Positions 16,261-25,583 of a stretch of DNA of 64,000 nucleotides are shown here, one piece after another. A program made the translations under genes and the position numbers. Origin of the DNA: Chryseobacterium sp. ISL-6 (lineage in GTDB: Bacteria > Bacteroidota > Bacteroidia > Flavobacteriales > Weeksellaceae); the NCBI RefSeq assembly GCF_018613715.1, contig NZ_JAGGPT010000006.1:558001-622000 (forward strand), given 5' to 3'. Within the stretch, counting starts at the first letter, position 1. Every line of letters begins with the position of its first letter. The notes under the pieces are model-generated. The model saw only the letters and a list, made by a program, of their open reading frames with translations, ran no database searches and was not told where the DNA came from.

Positions 16261-18519
16261 TTAATCTCTATTCTTTACTAGAACCCAACCGGAATACTTG
16301 ATAGAAGTATTCTTTTTGTCATTTTCATTCCATGAAACAGAGTACCAATAGCTTCCTGTAGGAACTTTTCTACCACCTATGGTTCCATCCCATCTATATT
16401 TTGTAGACTTATCTCCTTGGTGAATCTTAGCTCCATACCTGTCAAATATATTGAACACAAGGTTTTGTTTATTTGCTAATGCCGAATAATCAATTACATC
16501 ATTAATACCATCTCCGTTAGGAGTAATCACATTAATTATATTTGGAATTGTTACAGTAACATTGATCGGTTCACAATCATAGGCATCTTTTACAAATACA
16601 GTGCTTTCTCCTCTAGGTAGATTAGCAAACACATTGGAGTTCTGCCAGATAATATTGTCTAATGAATATTGATACGGAGGAGTTCCGCCAATTACATTTA
16701 TTGTTATTGTGGTGGTTGAAATATCTACATTGATAATAACCGGCTGTTCTGCGGGATGAACTTTTACAGTTTGTGTAGCAATACATTCGCCTGTTTTTAA
16801 TTTAACCCAATAAACACCTACTCCTACATTGGTAATAGCCTGAGTTGTTGCCCCGGTACTCCATAAGTAAGATGCAAAACCAGGACCTGCATCTAATGTT
16901 GTTTTGTCTTCAATACAAATTGTTTTATCCTGTAGGACAGTAGACAATACGGGAGCGAGTACAATTAGTGTGACTTTGGCTACAGCATAGCATCCGTTTC
17001 CGTTAGTGACTTTAATGTAAATGACTCCGTTTGGAGCAATATATGCTGCGGGTGTTGTGATTTCATTTGTCCCATTTATGGCATCTGTCAGAGATGGATA
17101 ATATTTTTTAGAAATTCCAACTTGTGTGGCCACTGCTGCGGCTGTGAGGTTGAATGATGCCATAGATGGATTTGATTCCAGAAAACAAGATCTAAGAGTT
17201 GTATCATTTACAACAACAACAGGATAGATGTTTAGAGTGATTTGTGCAACATCTACACAACCCTGTGGAGTGGTCACTTTTACAAAAACAGATCCTACAG
17301 GAGATGCATAAGCAGTTGGATTCATAATTTCATTAGTGCCGGCATTAAGGTCTGCTAATGAAGGGTAATATTGCTTTATGACCCCCGGAACAGTTGTAAC
17401 TGCAGCTGTGGTTAGATCAAATGTAGCTGTTCCTGCATTATTGTTGTTGCATCCTGTTATGGTAACATCATCTGCTGCAAAAGGAGTTGGGTTCAGTTGA
17501 ATGACTCCATCTCCATTATCGCATAATGTGGAGGAAGGATCTTTAACAACAACTGTGATTGTTGTGGCTCCTGTATACTGAAAACTGGTTGGATTGGCAA
17601 TGGGTGTCGAGTTGCCCAGAACATAATAAGTAAAAATATAATTTGCCGGATTATTTACGAACTGAGAATTGTAAGATGTTAAATCTACAGTTCCGTTTCC
17701 TGTTGCAGGATTTACGCATACGAAAGGAGTAATGGTGCTTTGTAAAATAGGAACTTTATCTACGAAAATTTTAGCATTTTTAATAGAATGTCTCGCACTT
17801 GCTCCTCCAGTTGCTGCTGAAAAACCGAAATATCCCTGAGTCATTCCAATTGCACCTCCAGATGGGGCAAAAGATTGATCTGCAATAAGTACCCCGTCTA
17901 TTCTTACCTTAATAAGCCAGTTGGTAGGATTGGCAAGATCTGTTTCACCATTTACTTCTACATGTTTGTAGGTTGCGCCGACAAATGGCTGTGTGGGATT
18001 CAAATCAGGAGAGTGGAATGTACTGCCGGCAGTATTATTATATTCTATATTGTTGTTAAGAGAGTTGTTGGTCCCATACAAAATATGAACCTTGCTCATT
18101 TGTCCTTCTGTGGTGTTGTTAAAAATATCAAACCCAACCATTAAACCTGAAGCATTAGCCGGGATTCCTAATCCGCCTCCTGAAACAAATCCTGTTGGAG
18201 GATTAGCCAGATACCAAAAGGTAAAGCCGTCCCCTCTCCCGAATTGGGCAGTCCCATTTCCGTCGATCCTAAAATCGAATTCTACCTTCCATTTGTCACA
18301 ATACCTCAGATTGATTGGGTTGGTTAGTTTAATAGCACCATATTGATTTCCTTGATCCGCGGTAAGTTGTATAAAATCAGTATTTACATTTGCGCTTGAA
18401 ACAAGATCCCATCCTGTAGTATTTACTGGGTTACCCGAAAGTTGATATGTCTGAGAGAAAAGAATACTGGGCAGATTGATGAAGATGATAAGAAGGCAGA
18501 AAAGTAAAGTTTTTTTCAT
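16261..18519 (-). CDS. T9SS type B secreted protein with L-type lectin-like head and two repeat modules
   Basis: 752 residues, same plan as its downstream neighbour: signal peptide, lectin-like domain (YCDKWKVEFDF; RGDGFTFWYL), Ig-like linker, two ~85-residue modules (TFDLTTA ... KQYYPSLAD and SFNLTAA ... KKYYPSLTD), a DAGPGFASYLWSTGAT segment and the type B sorting domain (VITPNGDGIND to LVKNRD). The second module and the tail are almost the same as in the 665-residue paralogue. Secretion by T9SS and glycan binding are inferred from the domains. Confidence 0.9.
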   Translation of the reverse strand: MKKTLLFCLLIIFINLPSILFSQTYQLSGNPVNTTGWDLVSSANVNTDFIQLTADQGNQYGAIKLTNPINLRYCDKWKVEFDFRIDGNGTAQFGRGDGFTFWYLANPPTGFVSGGGLGIPANASGLMVGFDIFNNTTEGQMSKVHILYGTNNSLNNNIEYNNTAGSTFHSPDLNPTQPFVGATYKHVEVNGETDLANPTNWLIKVRIDGVLIADQSFAPSGGAIGMTQGYFGFSAATGGASARHSIKNAKIFVDKVPILQSTITPFVCVNPATGNGTVDLTSYNSQFVNNPANYIFTYYVLGNSTPIANPTSFQYTGATTITVVVKDPSSTLCDNGDGVIQLNPTPFAADDVTITGCNNNNAGTATFDLTTAAVTTVPGVIKQYYPSLADLNAGTNEIMNPTAYASPVGSVFVKVTTPQGCVDVAQITLNIYPVVVVNDTTLRSCFLESNPSMASFNLTAAAVATQVGISKKYYPSLTDAINGTNEITTPAAYIAPNGVIYIKVTNGNGCYAVAKVTLIVLAPVLSTVLQDKTICIEDKTTLDAGPGFASYLWSTGATTQAITNVGVGVYWVKLKTGECIATQTVKVHPAEQPVIINVDISTTTITINVIGGTPPYQYSLDNIIWQNSNVFANLPRGESTVFVKDAYDCEPINVTVTIPNIINVITPNGDGINDVIDYSALANKQNLVFNIFDRYGAKIHQGDKSTKYRWDGTIGGRKVPTGSYWYSVSWNENDKKNTSIKYSGWVLVKNRD

Positions 18520-18601
18520 TGAGGTGAGTGGAGTAAAGTGTTATTGTTTTTCCATTTAATTAATTCAAGTCCTTTTTGTTTTATAATAAAACTTAAGTAA
18601 T

Positions 18602-18637
18602 AAAAAAGACCACTACCAATAATGGAGTGATCTTTTC
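18602..18637 (-). terminator. Intrinsic terminator of the third T9SS type B gene
   Basis: On the minus strand AAAAGATCACTCC pairs with a GTAGTGGTCTTTT arm with one mismatch, followed by a T run. It lies just past the stop at 18642. Confidence 0.7.
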
Positions 18638-18641
18638 TTTA

Positions 18642-20903
18642 TTATTCTCTATTTTTAACCAATACCCAGCCATTGTAATTTGTTTGAGTATTGTTTTTGT
18701 CATTTTCATTCCAAGAGATCGTATACCAGTAAGTAGCAGTAGATATTTTTTTACCACCGGAAGTGCCATCCCATCTGTAATTTCTCAATTTATCGGCTTC
18801 ATATAGCTTATTTCCATATCTGTCATAAACAATGAATACCAGATTCTTTTTGTAAGCAAGGGCAGAATAGTCGATATAGTCATTTACGTTATCTCCGTTT
18901 GGTGTAATAGCATTGATAAGATTAGGAACAGTGATTTGTACATCAATAGGGTTACAGTTGTAAAAATCTTTAACAAATATTTTATGTTCTCCTCTTGATA
19001 AACCTGAAAATATGTTTGAATCCTGCCATGTAACACCATCTAAAGAAAATTTGTAGGGTGGAGTGCCACCATTTACATTGACGGTGATTGTGCTGTTGGT
19101 AATATCAATGCTTGTAATAACAGGTTGTGGAGCTGCTTTTACTCTTACGATCTGATTGGTAAGGCAATTTCCTGTTTTTAGCAAAACTGAGTAAATTCCT
19201 ACAGGAACATTTTGAATAGATTGAGTGGTTGCTCCTGTATTCCATAAATAACCATCAAAACCCGGACCTGCATCTAAAGTTGCTGTTTCATCGATACAAA
19301 TTGTCTGATCTTTAAGAACGGAGGATTGTACCGGAGGTAAAACAACAAGATTGATCTTTACAATAGTATAACAATTATTGGCATCAGTTACTTTAACATA
19401 GACTACGCCGGTAGTGGAAACATATGCTGCCGGATTTACTATTTCGTTAGTACCACCTACAGCATTTGCCAGGGTTGTATAATATTTTTTGATAACTCCA
19501 GTTTGTGTTGTTATGTTGGCTGTGGTTAGATTAAATAAACCGGATGTAATATTTGTATCAATAAAACATGAACGTATAGTGTCATCATTAGCAACTACTT
19601 CAGGAAGAAATGAAAGAGTGATTTGTGCTGTTCCAGTACAGCCTTGAGGGGTTGTTACTTTCACATAAACAATTCCTGGAGCAGAAGTGTAAGTTGCTGG
19701 GTTTGTAATCTCATTGGTTCCCGCGTTGAGGTCATTTAACGTTTTATAGAATTTCTTAATGACGCCAGGTACTCCTGTTACAGGCGCTGTTACAAGGTTA
19801 AATGTTGCTATGCCAGCTTTATTATTGTTACATTCAGATATTGTTACATTACTTGCTGTGAACGGAGCGAGAACGAGGAGTATTTTTCCGTCAGGATTAT
19901 CGCATAGGACTCCTGCATTGTCTTTTATGACAACGGATATCGTTGTATTGGCATTGAATTGATAATTGGTAGGATTCGCAATTGGTGTTGAGCTACCTAG
20001 AACATAGTAAGTAAATGTATAGTTCGCTGGTGTAGTTACAAACTGCGAATTGAATGTAGTTAAATTCACAACACCGTTCCCTGTGGAAGGATTGGGACAG
20101 AAAGATTGTGTTGCAGAGTTTTGTAATATTGCAACTTTGTCCGTATATATCTTTACATTTTTAATGGAGTTTCTTACAGATGCTGCTCCTGTAGATGCAG
20201 AGAAGCCAAAATATCCCTGGGTTATTGCTGCTGCTGCTCCGGCAGGTGCAAAAGATTGGTTAATGACTGAGGTTCCATCAATTTTTAAAGTAATAATCCA
20301 GTTAGTTGGTGTTGCAGGATCCACTTCTCCGGTCACCTCAACATGTTTAAAGGTGGGGCCTACCAAAGGAAGGGTAGACGTTAGATCAGCAGAGTGAAAT
20401 GAACTTCCGGGAGTATTAAAATATTCGATATTGTTTGTATCAGTGGTATTTTGTACAACACCATAGGCAAGATGGACTTTATTCATCTGACCTGCTGTTG
20501 TATTGTTGTAAAGGTCAAAACCAATCATTAAGCCGATTGCATTTTGCGGGATTCCTAAACCAGAGCCCAGTTGACTTGTTATTGGAGGATTTTGTAGATA
20601 CCAAAATGAAAAGCCATCTCCTCTTCCAGCAGATGTTCCATTTCCATCCATTCTGAAATCAAATTCAATTCTCCATTTGTCACAGTATTTTAGATTAATG
20701 GGATCATTAAGCTTTATAGCTCCGGATTTATTTGTTAAGTCATCGGTAAGCATGACAAAATCTCCATTTACTACTGCAGAAGGAACTACGGTCCAACCTG
20801 TAGTATTCACGGGATTTCCTGTGAGCTGATAAGTTTGTGAAAAGAGTTTTCCGGATAAGCAGAATAAAACCAGAGTAAAATAAAATAGTAATTTTTTATT
20901 CAT
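18642..20903 (-). CDS. T9SS type B secreted protein with L-type lectin-like head, more diverged copy
   Basis: 753 residues. Signal peptide (ending near LFSQ), lectin-like domain with YCDKWRIEFDF and RGDGFSFWYL, two repeat modules (TFNLVTA ... KKFYKTLND; LFNLTTA ... KKYYTTLAN) and a type B sorting domain (AITPNGDNVND ... YDRYGNKLYEADK). Its tail is closest to that of the gene at 23350-25467 (same YDRYGNKLYEADK and GKKI), while its head matches the other two lectin genes. This looks like module exchange between paralogues. Confidence 0.9.
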   Translation of the reverse strand: MNKKLLFYFTLVLFCLSGKLFSQTYQLTGNPVNTTGWTVVPSAVVNGDFVMLTDDLTNKSGAIKLNDPINLKYCDKWRIEFDFRMDGNGTSAGRGDGFSFWYLQNPPITSQLGSGLGIPQNAIGLMIGFDLYNNTTAGQMNKVHLAYGVVQNTTDTNNIEYFNTPGSSFHSADLTSTLPLVGPTFKHVEVTGEVDPATPTNWIITLKIDGTSVINQSFAPAGAAAAITQGYFGFSASTGAASVRNSIKNVKIYTDKVAILQNSATQSFCPNPSTGNGVVNLTTFNSQFVTTPANYTFTYYVLGSSTPIANPTNYQFNANTTISVVIKDNAGVLCDNPDGKILLVLAPFTASNVTISECNNNKAGIATFNLVTAPVTGVPGVIKKFYKTLNDLNAGTNEITNPATYTSAPGIVYVKVTTPQGCTGTAQITLSFLPEVVANDDTIRSCFIDTNITSGLFNLTTANITTQTGVIKKYYTTLANAVGGTNEIVNPAAYVSTTGVVYVKVTDANNCYTIVKINLVVLPPVQSSVLKDQTICIDETATLDAGPGFDGYLWNTGATTQSIQNVPVGIYSVLLKTGNCLTNQIVRVKAAPQPVITSIDITNSTITVNVNGGTPPYKFSLDGVTWQDSNIFSGLSRGEHKIFVKDFYNCNPIDVQITVPNLINAITPNGDNVNDYIDYSALAYKKNLVFIVYDRYGNKLYEADKLRNYRWDGTSGGKKISTATYWYTISWNENDKNNTQTNYNGWVLVKNRE

Positions 20904-21091
20904 TAATTAGGATGTTTAAAAATTGGACGTGTAAATATATTAAATCCTAAGTAATAAATATGTATTCAGTGTTAATTTTGCAGAAAAGATTAATAATATT
21001 TTAATAAAAGTTAATTAAGCTAGTGAAATAACTAATTCAGGGTGTAGAATAGTTGGAAATACTGATATAGATTCCATTTGAGGAGTTTTCT

Positions 21092-21568
21092 TTAAAACAG
21101 GGAATTATTTTCAAGATCTTCAAAAAAGGTGTCAATTTCTAAATGAGAAGATGCTGCGGCGGCAACTGCAAGTTTATCACACAACTCATTTTCGAAATGA
21201 CCGGCATGTCCTTTTATCCAGTGCATTTTTGGACTGTGCTGATTATAGAGGATAACGAACTTTTTCCACAGATCAGGGTTCTTTACGTTTTTCCAACCTC
21301 TTTTTATCCAGCCTGAAATCCAATTTTGATTAATGGCATCTGAAACATATTTACTGTCTGTAAAAACATGAATGTCATTTTCTGTTGATTTCAGTTTTTC
21401 TAAAGCTGTAATAACAGCTAAAAGTTCCATTCTGTTATTTGTTGTTTTTCGGAAACCTTTAGAAAAAGTTTTTTGATAATTTTTTTCTGGAACGCGCATC
21501 AGAATTCCATATCCTCCTTTTCCAGGATTTCCACTACATGCTCCGTCGGTATATATTTCAATTCTCAA
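21092..21568 (-). CDS. rnhA: Ribonuclease HI
   Basis: 158 residues. The four catalytic acids are visible: D8 (YTDGACSGNPG), E48 (NRMELLA), D71 (FTDSKYV) and D131 (ELCDKLA). It cleaves RNA in RNA-DNA hybrids. The start is a TTG at 21568: the catalytic YTDG begins at residue 6, no ATG lies upstream in frame, and the next in-frame Met (25) is inside the domain. It is 37 bp downstream of dnaB and probably co-transcribed with it. Confidence 0.93.
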   Translation of the reverse strand: MRIEIYTDGACSGNPGKGGYGILMRVPEKNYQKTFSKGFRKTTNNRMELLAVITALEKLKSTENDIHVFTDSKYVSDAINQNWISGWIKRGWKNVKNPDLWKKFVILYNQHSPKMHWIKGHAGHFENELCDKLAVAAAASSHLEIDTFFEDLENNSLF

Positions 21569-21605
21569 AACTTTCTGATCTGTAAGAATGGTTGTATTTA
21601 ATTAT

Positions 21606-23192
21606 TTAAAATGGGAAATCATCATCATCATCAAAATCATTCATAGAAGATCCTGAGAGCTGAGAGTTATCTGGAAGATCAAATGCCGCACCTGGTTGAA
21701 TGGTGGTTTTTATCTTGTCAAAACCACTAGGTTCATTAGAATTAAAATTAGAGGGATATCCTGGAGCTCCTCCCATCGCAGCCTCTACATCTCCAAATTT
21801 TGCAAAATGTTTCAAGAATGATAATCTTACATCTGCCGTAGCACCATTTCTGTGTTTTGCAATAATTAGTTCTGCTTGATTTTCTGTTGAACTTTCCTGT
21901 CCTTCCTCATCGTTATCCCAAACGGCAATTTTATAATATTCCGGTCTAAATATAAAAGATACAATATCGGCATCCTGCTCAATTGCTCCTGATTCCCTTA
22001 AATCGGAAAGTTGAGGTCTTTTTCCAGGGCGGGTTTCCACACTTCTTGAAAGCTGAGAAAGCGCAATTACTGGTACATTCAATTCTTTTGCAATAGCTTT
22101 TAATGAACGTGAAATCATAGAAATTTCCTGTTCACGGTTTCCGCCTCCTTTTCCTCCACCTCCCGCGGTCATTAGCTGAAGGTAGTCAACCATGATCAGT
22201 CTAACGCCATGTTGCATAACTAGTCTTCGGCATTTTGCCCTGAAATCGAATATGGAAAGTGAGGGAGTTTCATCAATAAAAAGAGGTGCATTTTCCAATT
22301 CGGATACATTGGAGAACAGTCTTTGCCACTCTTCATCATCCAATGTTCCTTTCCTTAATTTTTCTGAAGAAATTCTTGTTTCAGAAGCGATCATCCTTGT
22401 GATAAGCTGTACTGATGCCATCTCCAGAGAGAAAAGAACCATAGGGATTTTGTGCCCTACCGCAATATTTCTTGCCATGGAAAGAAGAAATGCAGTTTTA
22501 CCCATCGCCGGACGTGCAGCAATAATAATAAGGTCAGAATTTTGCCAACCTCCTGTTTCTTTATCGACATCTCTGAATCCCGATGGAACCCCTGAAAGGC
22601 CTTCTTTATCTTTTAAAGATTTAATAGTATCAATAGCTTGTTTTACCAATGAATTTGCTGTATCGAAACCTTTTTTAATAGTACCGTTGGTAATTTCAAA
22701 GAATGATTGTTCCGCTTTATCCAGTAGTTCAAATACGTCAGTTGATTCTTTATATGAAGAGTCGATAACGTTGGCAGAAACGTTAATTAAACTTCTTAAA
22801 ATATATTTTTCAAGAATAACACGAACGTGATATTCAATATGCGCAGATGAGCTAACTCCCATCGTTAGATCAATAATATAATGATCGCCACCTGCTAAAT
22901 GTAGTTTTTCCTCCTTTTTTAGCTCCTGTATAATGGTCATTAAATCTACAGGATGGTTACCTTCATACAATTTCAATATGGTAGTAAAGATCACCTGATG
23001 TCTGGGGTCATAAAAAACTTCAGGAGTAAGTAAGTCAATGGAATGGTCTAGTCCTTTCTTATCAATTAAAAAAGTTCCTATAATCAATCTTTCAAAATCT
23101 ACTGCATTAGGAGGCATTTTTCCATCAGCAATTGACAGTTCCTTCGCAAAGTTTCCATGCGTAAGAGATGATAATGTTTCTTTCTGCGCCAT
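21606..23192 (-). CDS. dnaB: Replicative DNA helicase DnaB
   Basis: 528 residues. N-terminal primase-interaction domain (about 27-130), linker, then the RecA-like motor with Walker A ARPAMGKTAF (226-235) and Walker B LIMVDYLQLM (332-341). The C-terminus ends in an acidic patch, DFDDDDDFPF. A TATCTTTG box lies exactly four bases before the ATG, as at xrtF. No intein is visible. Confidence 0.96.
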   Translation of the reverse strand: MAQKETLSSLTHGNFAKELSIADGKMPPNAVDFERLIIGTFLIDKKGLDHSIDLLTPEVFYDPRHQVIFTTILKLYEGNHPVDLMTIIQELKKEEKLHLAGGDHYIIDLTMGVSSSAHIEYHVRVILEKYILRSLINVSANVIDSSYKESTDVFELLDKAEQSFFEITNGTIKKGFDTANSLVKQAIDTIKSLKDKEGLSGVPSGFRDVDKETGGWQNSDLIIIAARPAMGKTAFLLSMARNIAVGHKIPMVLFSLEMASVQLITRMIASETRISSEKLRKGTLDDEEWQRLFSNVSELENAPLFIDETPSLSIFDFRAKCRRLVMQHGVRLIMVDYLQLMTAGGGGKGGGNREQEISMISRSLKAIAKELNVPVIALSQLSRSVETRPGKRPQLSDLRESGAIEQDADIVSFIFRPEYYKIAVWDNDEEGQESSTENQAELIIAKHRNGATADVRLSFLKHFAKFGDVEAAMGGAPGYPSNFNSNEPSGFDKIKTTIQPGAAFDLPDNSQLSGSSMNDFDDDDDFPF

Positions 23193-23196
23193 GTTG

Positions 23197-23204
23197 CAAA
23201 GATA
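23197..23204 (-). promoter_or_regulatory. -7 box (TATCTTTG) of dnaB
   Basis: A perfect box on the minus strand, then CAAC and the ATG at 23192. Layout is the same as at xrtF (TATCTTTGCATC-ATG). Confidence 0.5.
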
Positions 23205-23295
23205 GTTTATTTAAAAAATAATTAAAAAATAGTATTCAACAAATTATTCTTAATAGGTACTAAAATACCGCCAATAAAAGATAAAATATGTTGAT

Positions 23296-23328
23296 AAAAA
23301 AATCACCTCAATATTGAGGTGATTTTTT
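23296..23328 (-). terminator. Intrinsic terminator of the fourth T9SS type B gene
   Basis: A perfect palindromic hairpin around TCACCTCAATATTGAGGTGA (23303-23322), flanked by A7 and T6. It can act on both strands and isolates the T9SS gene from dnaB. Confidence 0.9.
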
Positions 23329-23349
23329 AGATTTGATTAATTATATAAA

Positions 23350-25467
23350 TTATTCTCTGTTTTTTACCAATATCCATCCGCTATAATTCGTTTGAGTATT
23401 GTTTTTATCATTTTCGTTCCATGAGATCGTGAACCAATAAGTACCGGTTATAATTTTTTTACCACCAGAAGTACCATCCCATCTGTATCCTCTCATTTTA
23501 TCAGCCTCGTACAATTTATTTCCATATCTATCATAAACAATGAAAACGAGATTTTTCTTGTATCCTAATTCAGAGTAGTCTACATAATCATTTACGTTGT
23601 CTCCATTTGGAGTGATAGCATTAACTAAATTTGGAACTGTTACTTGAATATCAATAGGTGTACAGTCAAAAGAATCTATAACATAGATTTTGTTTTCTCC
23701 TCTAGGAAGACCTGTGAATACATTTGAATCCTGCCAGTTAACACCATCTAGGGAGTATTTATATGGCGCTTTGCCTCCTGAAACATTTACTGTAATTGTA
23801 TTGTTTGAAATATCAACACTCGTAATAACAGGTTGTTGCGAAGCATATACATTTACTTGCTGTACCGTGTAGCAGATTCCTGTTTTTAACTTTACCCAAT
23901 AAGATCCTACAGGTACATTCGTAATGGCTTGGGTTGTTGCTCCCGTGCTCCATTCATACCCGTCGAAACCAGGTCCTGCATCTAACGTTGTCTTATCTTC
24001 TAAACAAATAGTAACATCCTTCAGAACGTTAGATTTTACCGGAGGTAAAACTTTAAGGGTAATTTTAGCAATAGCATAACATAAGTTAGCATTGAATACT
24101 TTTACATATACCTCACCGTTAGTAGAGACGTACGCCAGAGGATTAGCTATTGGGCTTGTTCCACTGACAGCGTTGGCCAGTGTAGTATAAAACTTTTTAG
24201 TAATCGGTGCTTGATTTGAGACATTGGCAGTGGTTAAATCAAATGATGCTGTCGTTATATTAGTATCTATATAACAAGATTCGATAGTAGCGTCATTAAC
24301 AACCACAACAGGATGGAATTTTAAAGTGATCTCAGAGTCATCTGAACATCCTTCTGTTGAAGTTACTTTTACATACACTTTCTTTTCAGCTGAAACATAA
24401 GCTGCTGGATTCATAATCTGATTAGTCCCAGCATTTAAATCAGCTAACGTAGGATAATACTTCTTAATGGCAGTAGGATCGCTAAAAGTATCCGCCAATG
24501 TTAAGTTATAGGTTGCAGTTCCCGCCCCATTATTATTACATTCAAAAAGAATAGCATCTTTGGCTATAATATTACCTTGTCTGAATTTAAACTTACCGGT
24601 TATAAAACATTTATTAATCGGATTATCAGGATTCGTGGGATCAGTATAAGTGACTCTGTAATAATAAATTGTGGTTCCATCCACAATTGTAGGGTTTGCT
24701 AGGGGGTTATTTCCGGTTATAGCATCATTGTTATTATCATGATAAGTAACAGAAAAATTTGCATTACCATTAACGATTCCGGAAGTAAGTGTATTAAAAT
24801 CAAATGGACCTGGAATCGCACATTTTAAAATTTCATTAGGAGAATCAGGAGTTGGGCCAGGAACGCCTGGAGTGACAAAAGGATTAGGTGTTAGTACTGG
24901 GTCATTGAAAGCGGAAGCTAAAGTAGCTGTTCCTCCCCATGTTAAAGAAAATCCAAATGCATTAGTGCTATAGTTACTTACTAATAATACATAGCTTTCA
25001 CCTGCTAGCACATTCATTGGAGTGTTATAGCTTAGATTTGGAGGGGTAGATGATAACCCTGTTGGGTAAGGCCATGGAGGAAGTCGTGCAGAAAAATTAC
25101 AAGTCACAGGAGCTCCAAGGTTTCCACAGGTAGGGCTAGGACCCCATACAGCCCAATCATAATCTGCGCCATCATTGTTGGGTCCTGGCGGAGTATTTGG
25201 AATGGTATTGGGTGTAATCTCAAAAGTTAATGTTCCTGAAGTGGCTATGGTAAATGAATACCAAACAGAATATTTTTCTCCACCTTTAAGGCAAAGATCA
25301 TCAGGAATAGTACTTGGTGGAGCCGGGATGTCAACAACAGTCCCTGAGCCCGTAGGTATATATGAAATGTCTGAGTTTCCACATACCGGAATTGCAGTAA
25401 TACAATCCGATTGTGAAAAATATAATTGGGACAAAAATAAAATAAAAATAAGTAGTAATTTTCTCAT
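23350..25467 (-). CDS. T9SS type B secreted protein with non-lectin head
   Basis: 705 residues. Signal peptide to ~YFSQ, then an N-terminal domain with paired cysteines (SDCITAIPVCG), VWYSFTI, DYDWAVWGP and ESYVLLVSNYS. This is the pre-peptidase-like/CHU-type head common in flavobacterial secreted proteins. A linker (FDFNTLTSGIVNG) is followed by two repeat modules (TYNLTLA ... KKYYPTLAD; SFDLTTA ... KKFYTTLAN) and the type B sorting domain (AITPNGDNVND ... YDRYGNKLYEADK). The tail matches the gene at 18642. A TATTTTTG box lies 21 bp before the ATG. Confidence 0.88.
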   Translation of the reverse strand: MRKLLLIFILFLSQLYFSQSDCITAIPVCGNSDISYIPTGSGTVVDIPAPPSTIPDDLCLKGGEKYSVWYSFTIATSGTLTFEITPNTIPNTPPGPNNDGADYDWAVWGPSPTCGNLGAPVTCNFSARLPPWPYPTGLSSTPPNLSYNTPMNVLAGESYVLLVSNYSTNAFGFSLTWGGTATLASAFNDPVLTPNPFVTPGVPGPTPDSPNEILKCAIPGPFDFNTLTSGIVNGNANFSVTYHDNNNDAITGNNPLANPTIVDGTTIYYYRVTYTDPTNPDNPINKCFITGKFKFRQGNIIAKDAILFECNNNGAGTATYNLTLADTFSDPTAIKKYYPTLADLNAGTNQIMNPAAYVSAEKKVYVKVTSTEGCSDDSEITLKFHPVVVVNDATIESCYIDTNITTASFDLTTANVSNQAPITKKFYTTLANAVSGTSPIANPLAYVSTNGEVYVKVFNANLCYAIAKITLKVLPPVKSNVLKDVTICLEDKTTLDAGPGFDGYEWSTGATTQAITNVPVGSYWVKLKTGICYTVQQVNVYASQQPVITSVDISNNTITVNVSGGKAPYKYSLDGVNWQDSNVFTGLPRGENKIYVIDSFDCTPIDIQVTVPNLVNAITPNGDNVNDYVDYSELGYKKNLVFIVYDRYGNKLYEADKMRGYRWDGTSGGKKIITGTYWFTISWNENDKNNTQTNYSGWILVKNRE

Positions 25468-25488
25468 TTTGAAATGAATTTAATGTAA

Positions 25489-25496
25489 CAAAAATA
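25489..25496 (-). promoter_or_regulatory. -7 box (TATTTTTG) of the fourth T9SS type B gene
   Basis: A perfect TAnnTTTG on the minus strand, 21 bp before the ATG at 25467; no matching -33 TTG at standard spacing. Confidence 0.4.
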
Positions 25497-25537
25497 GCGA
25501 AAATAACAAAATATTTAAGTTATTATTCGCACGAATT

Positions 25538-25570
25538 AATAAAAACCGCTTGAAAAAGCGGTTTTTATTA
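25538..25570 (-). terminator. Intrinsic terminator of the fifth T9SS type B gene
   Basis: Perfect stem AATAAAAACCGCTT / AAGCGGTTTTTATT with a loop of four to five bases. It lies 14 bp past the stop at 25584 and upstream of the promoter of the gene at 23350. Confidence 0.9.
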
Positions 25571-25583
25571 AAAAAAAATATGA

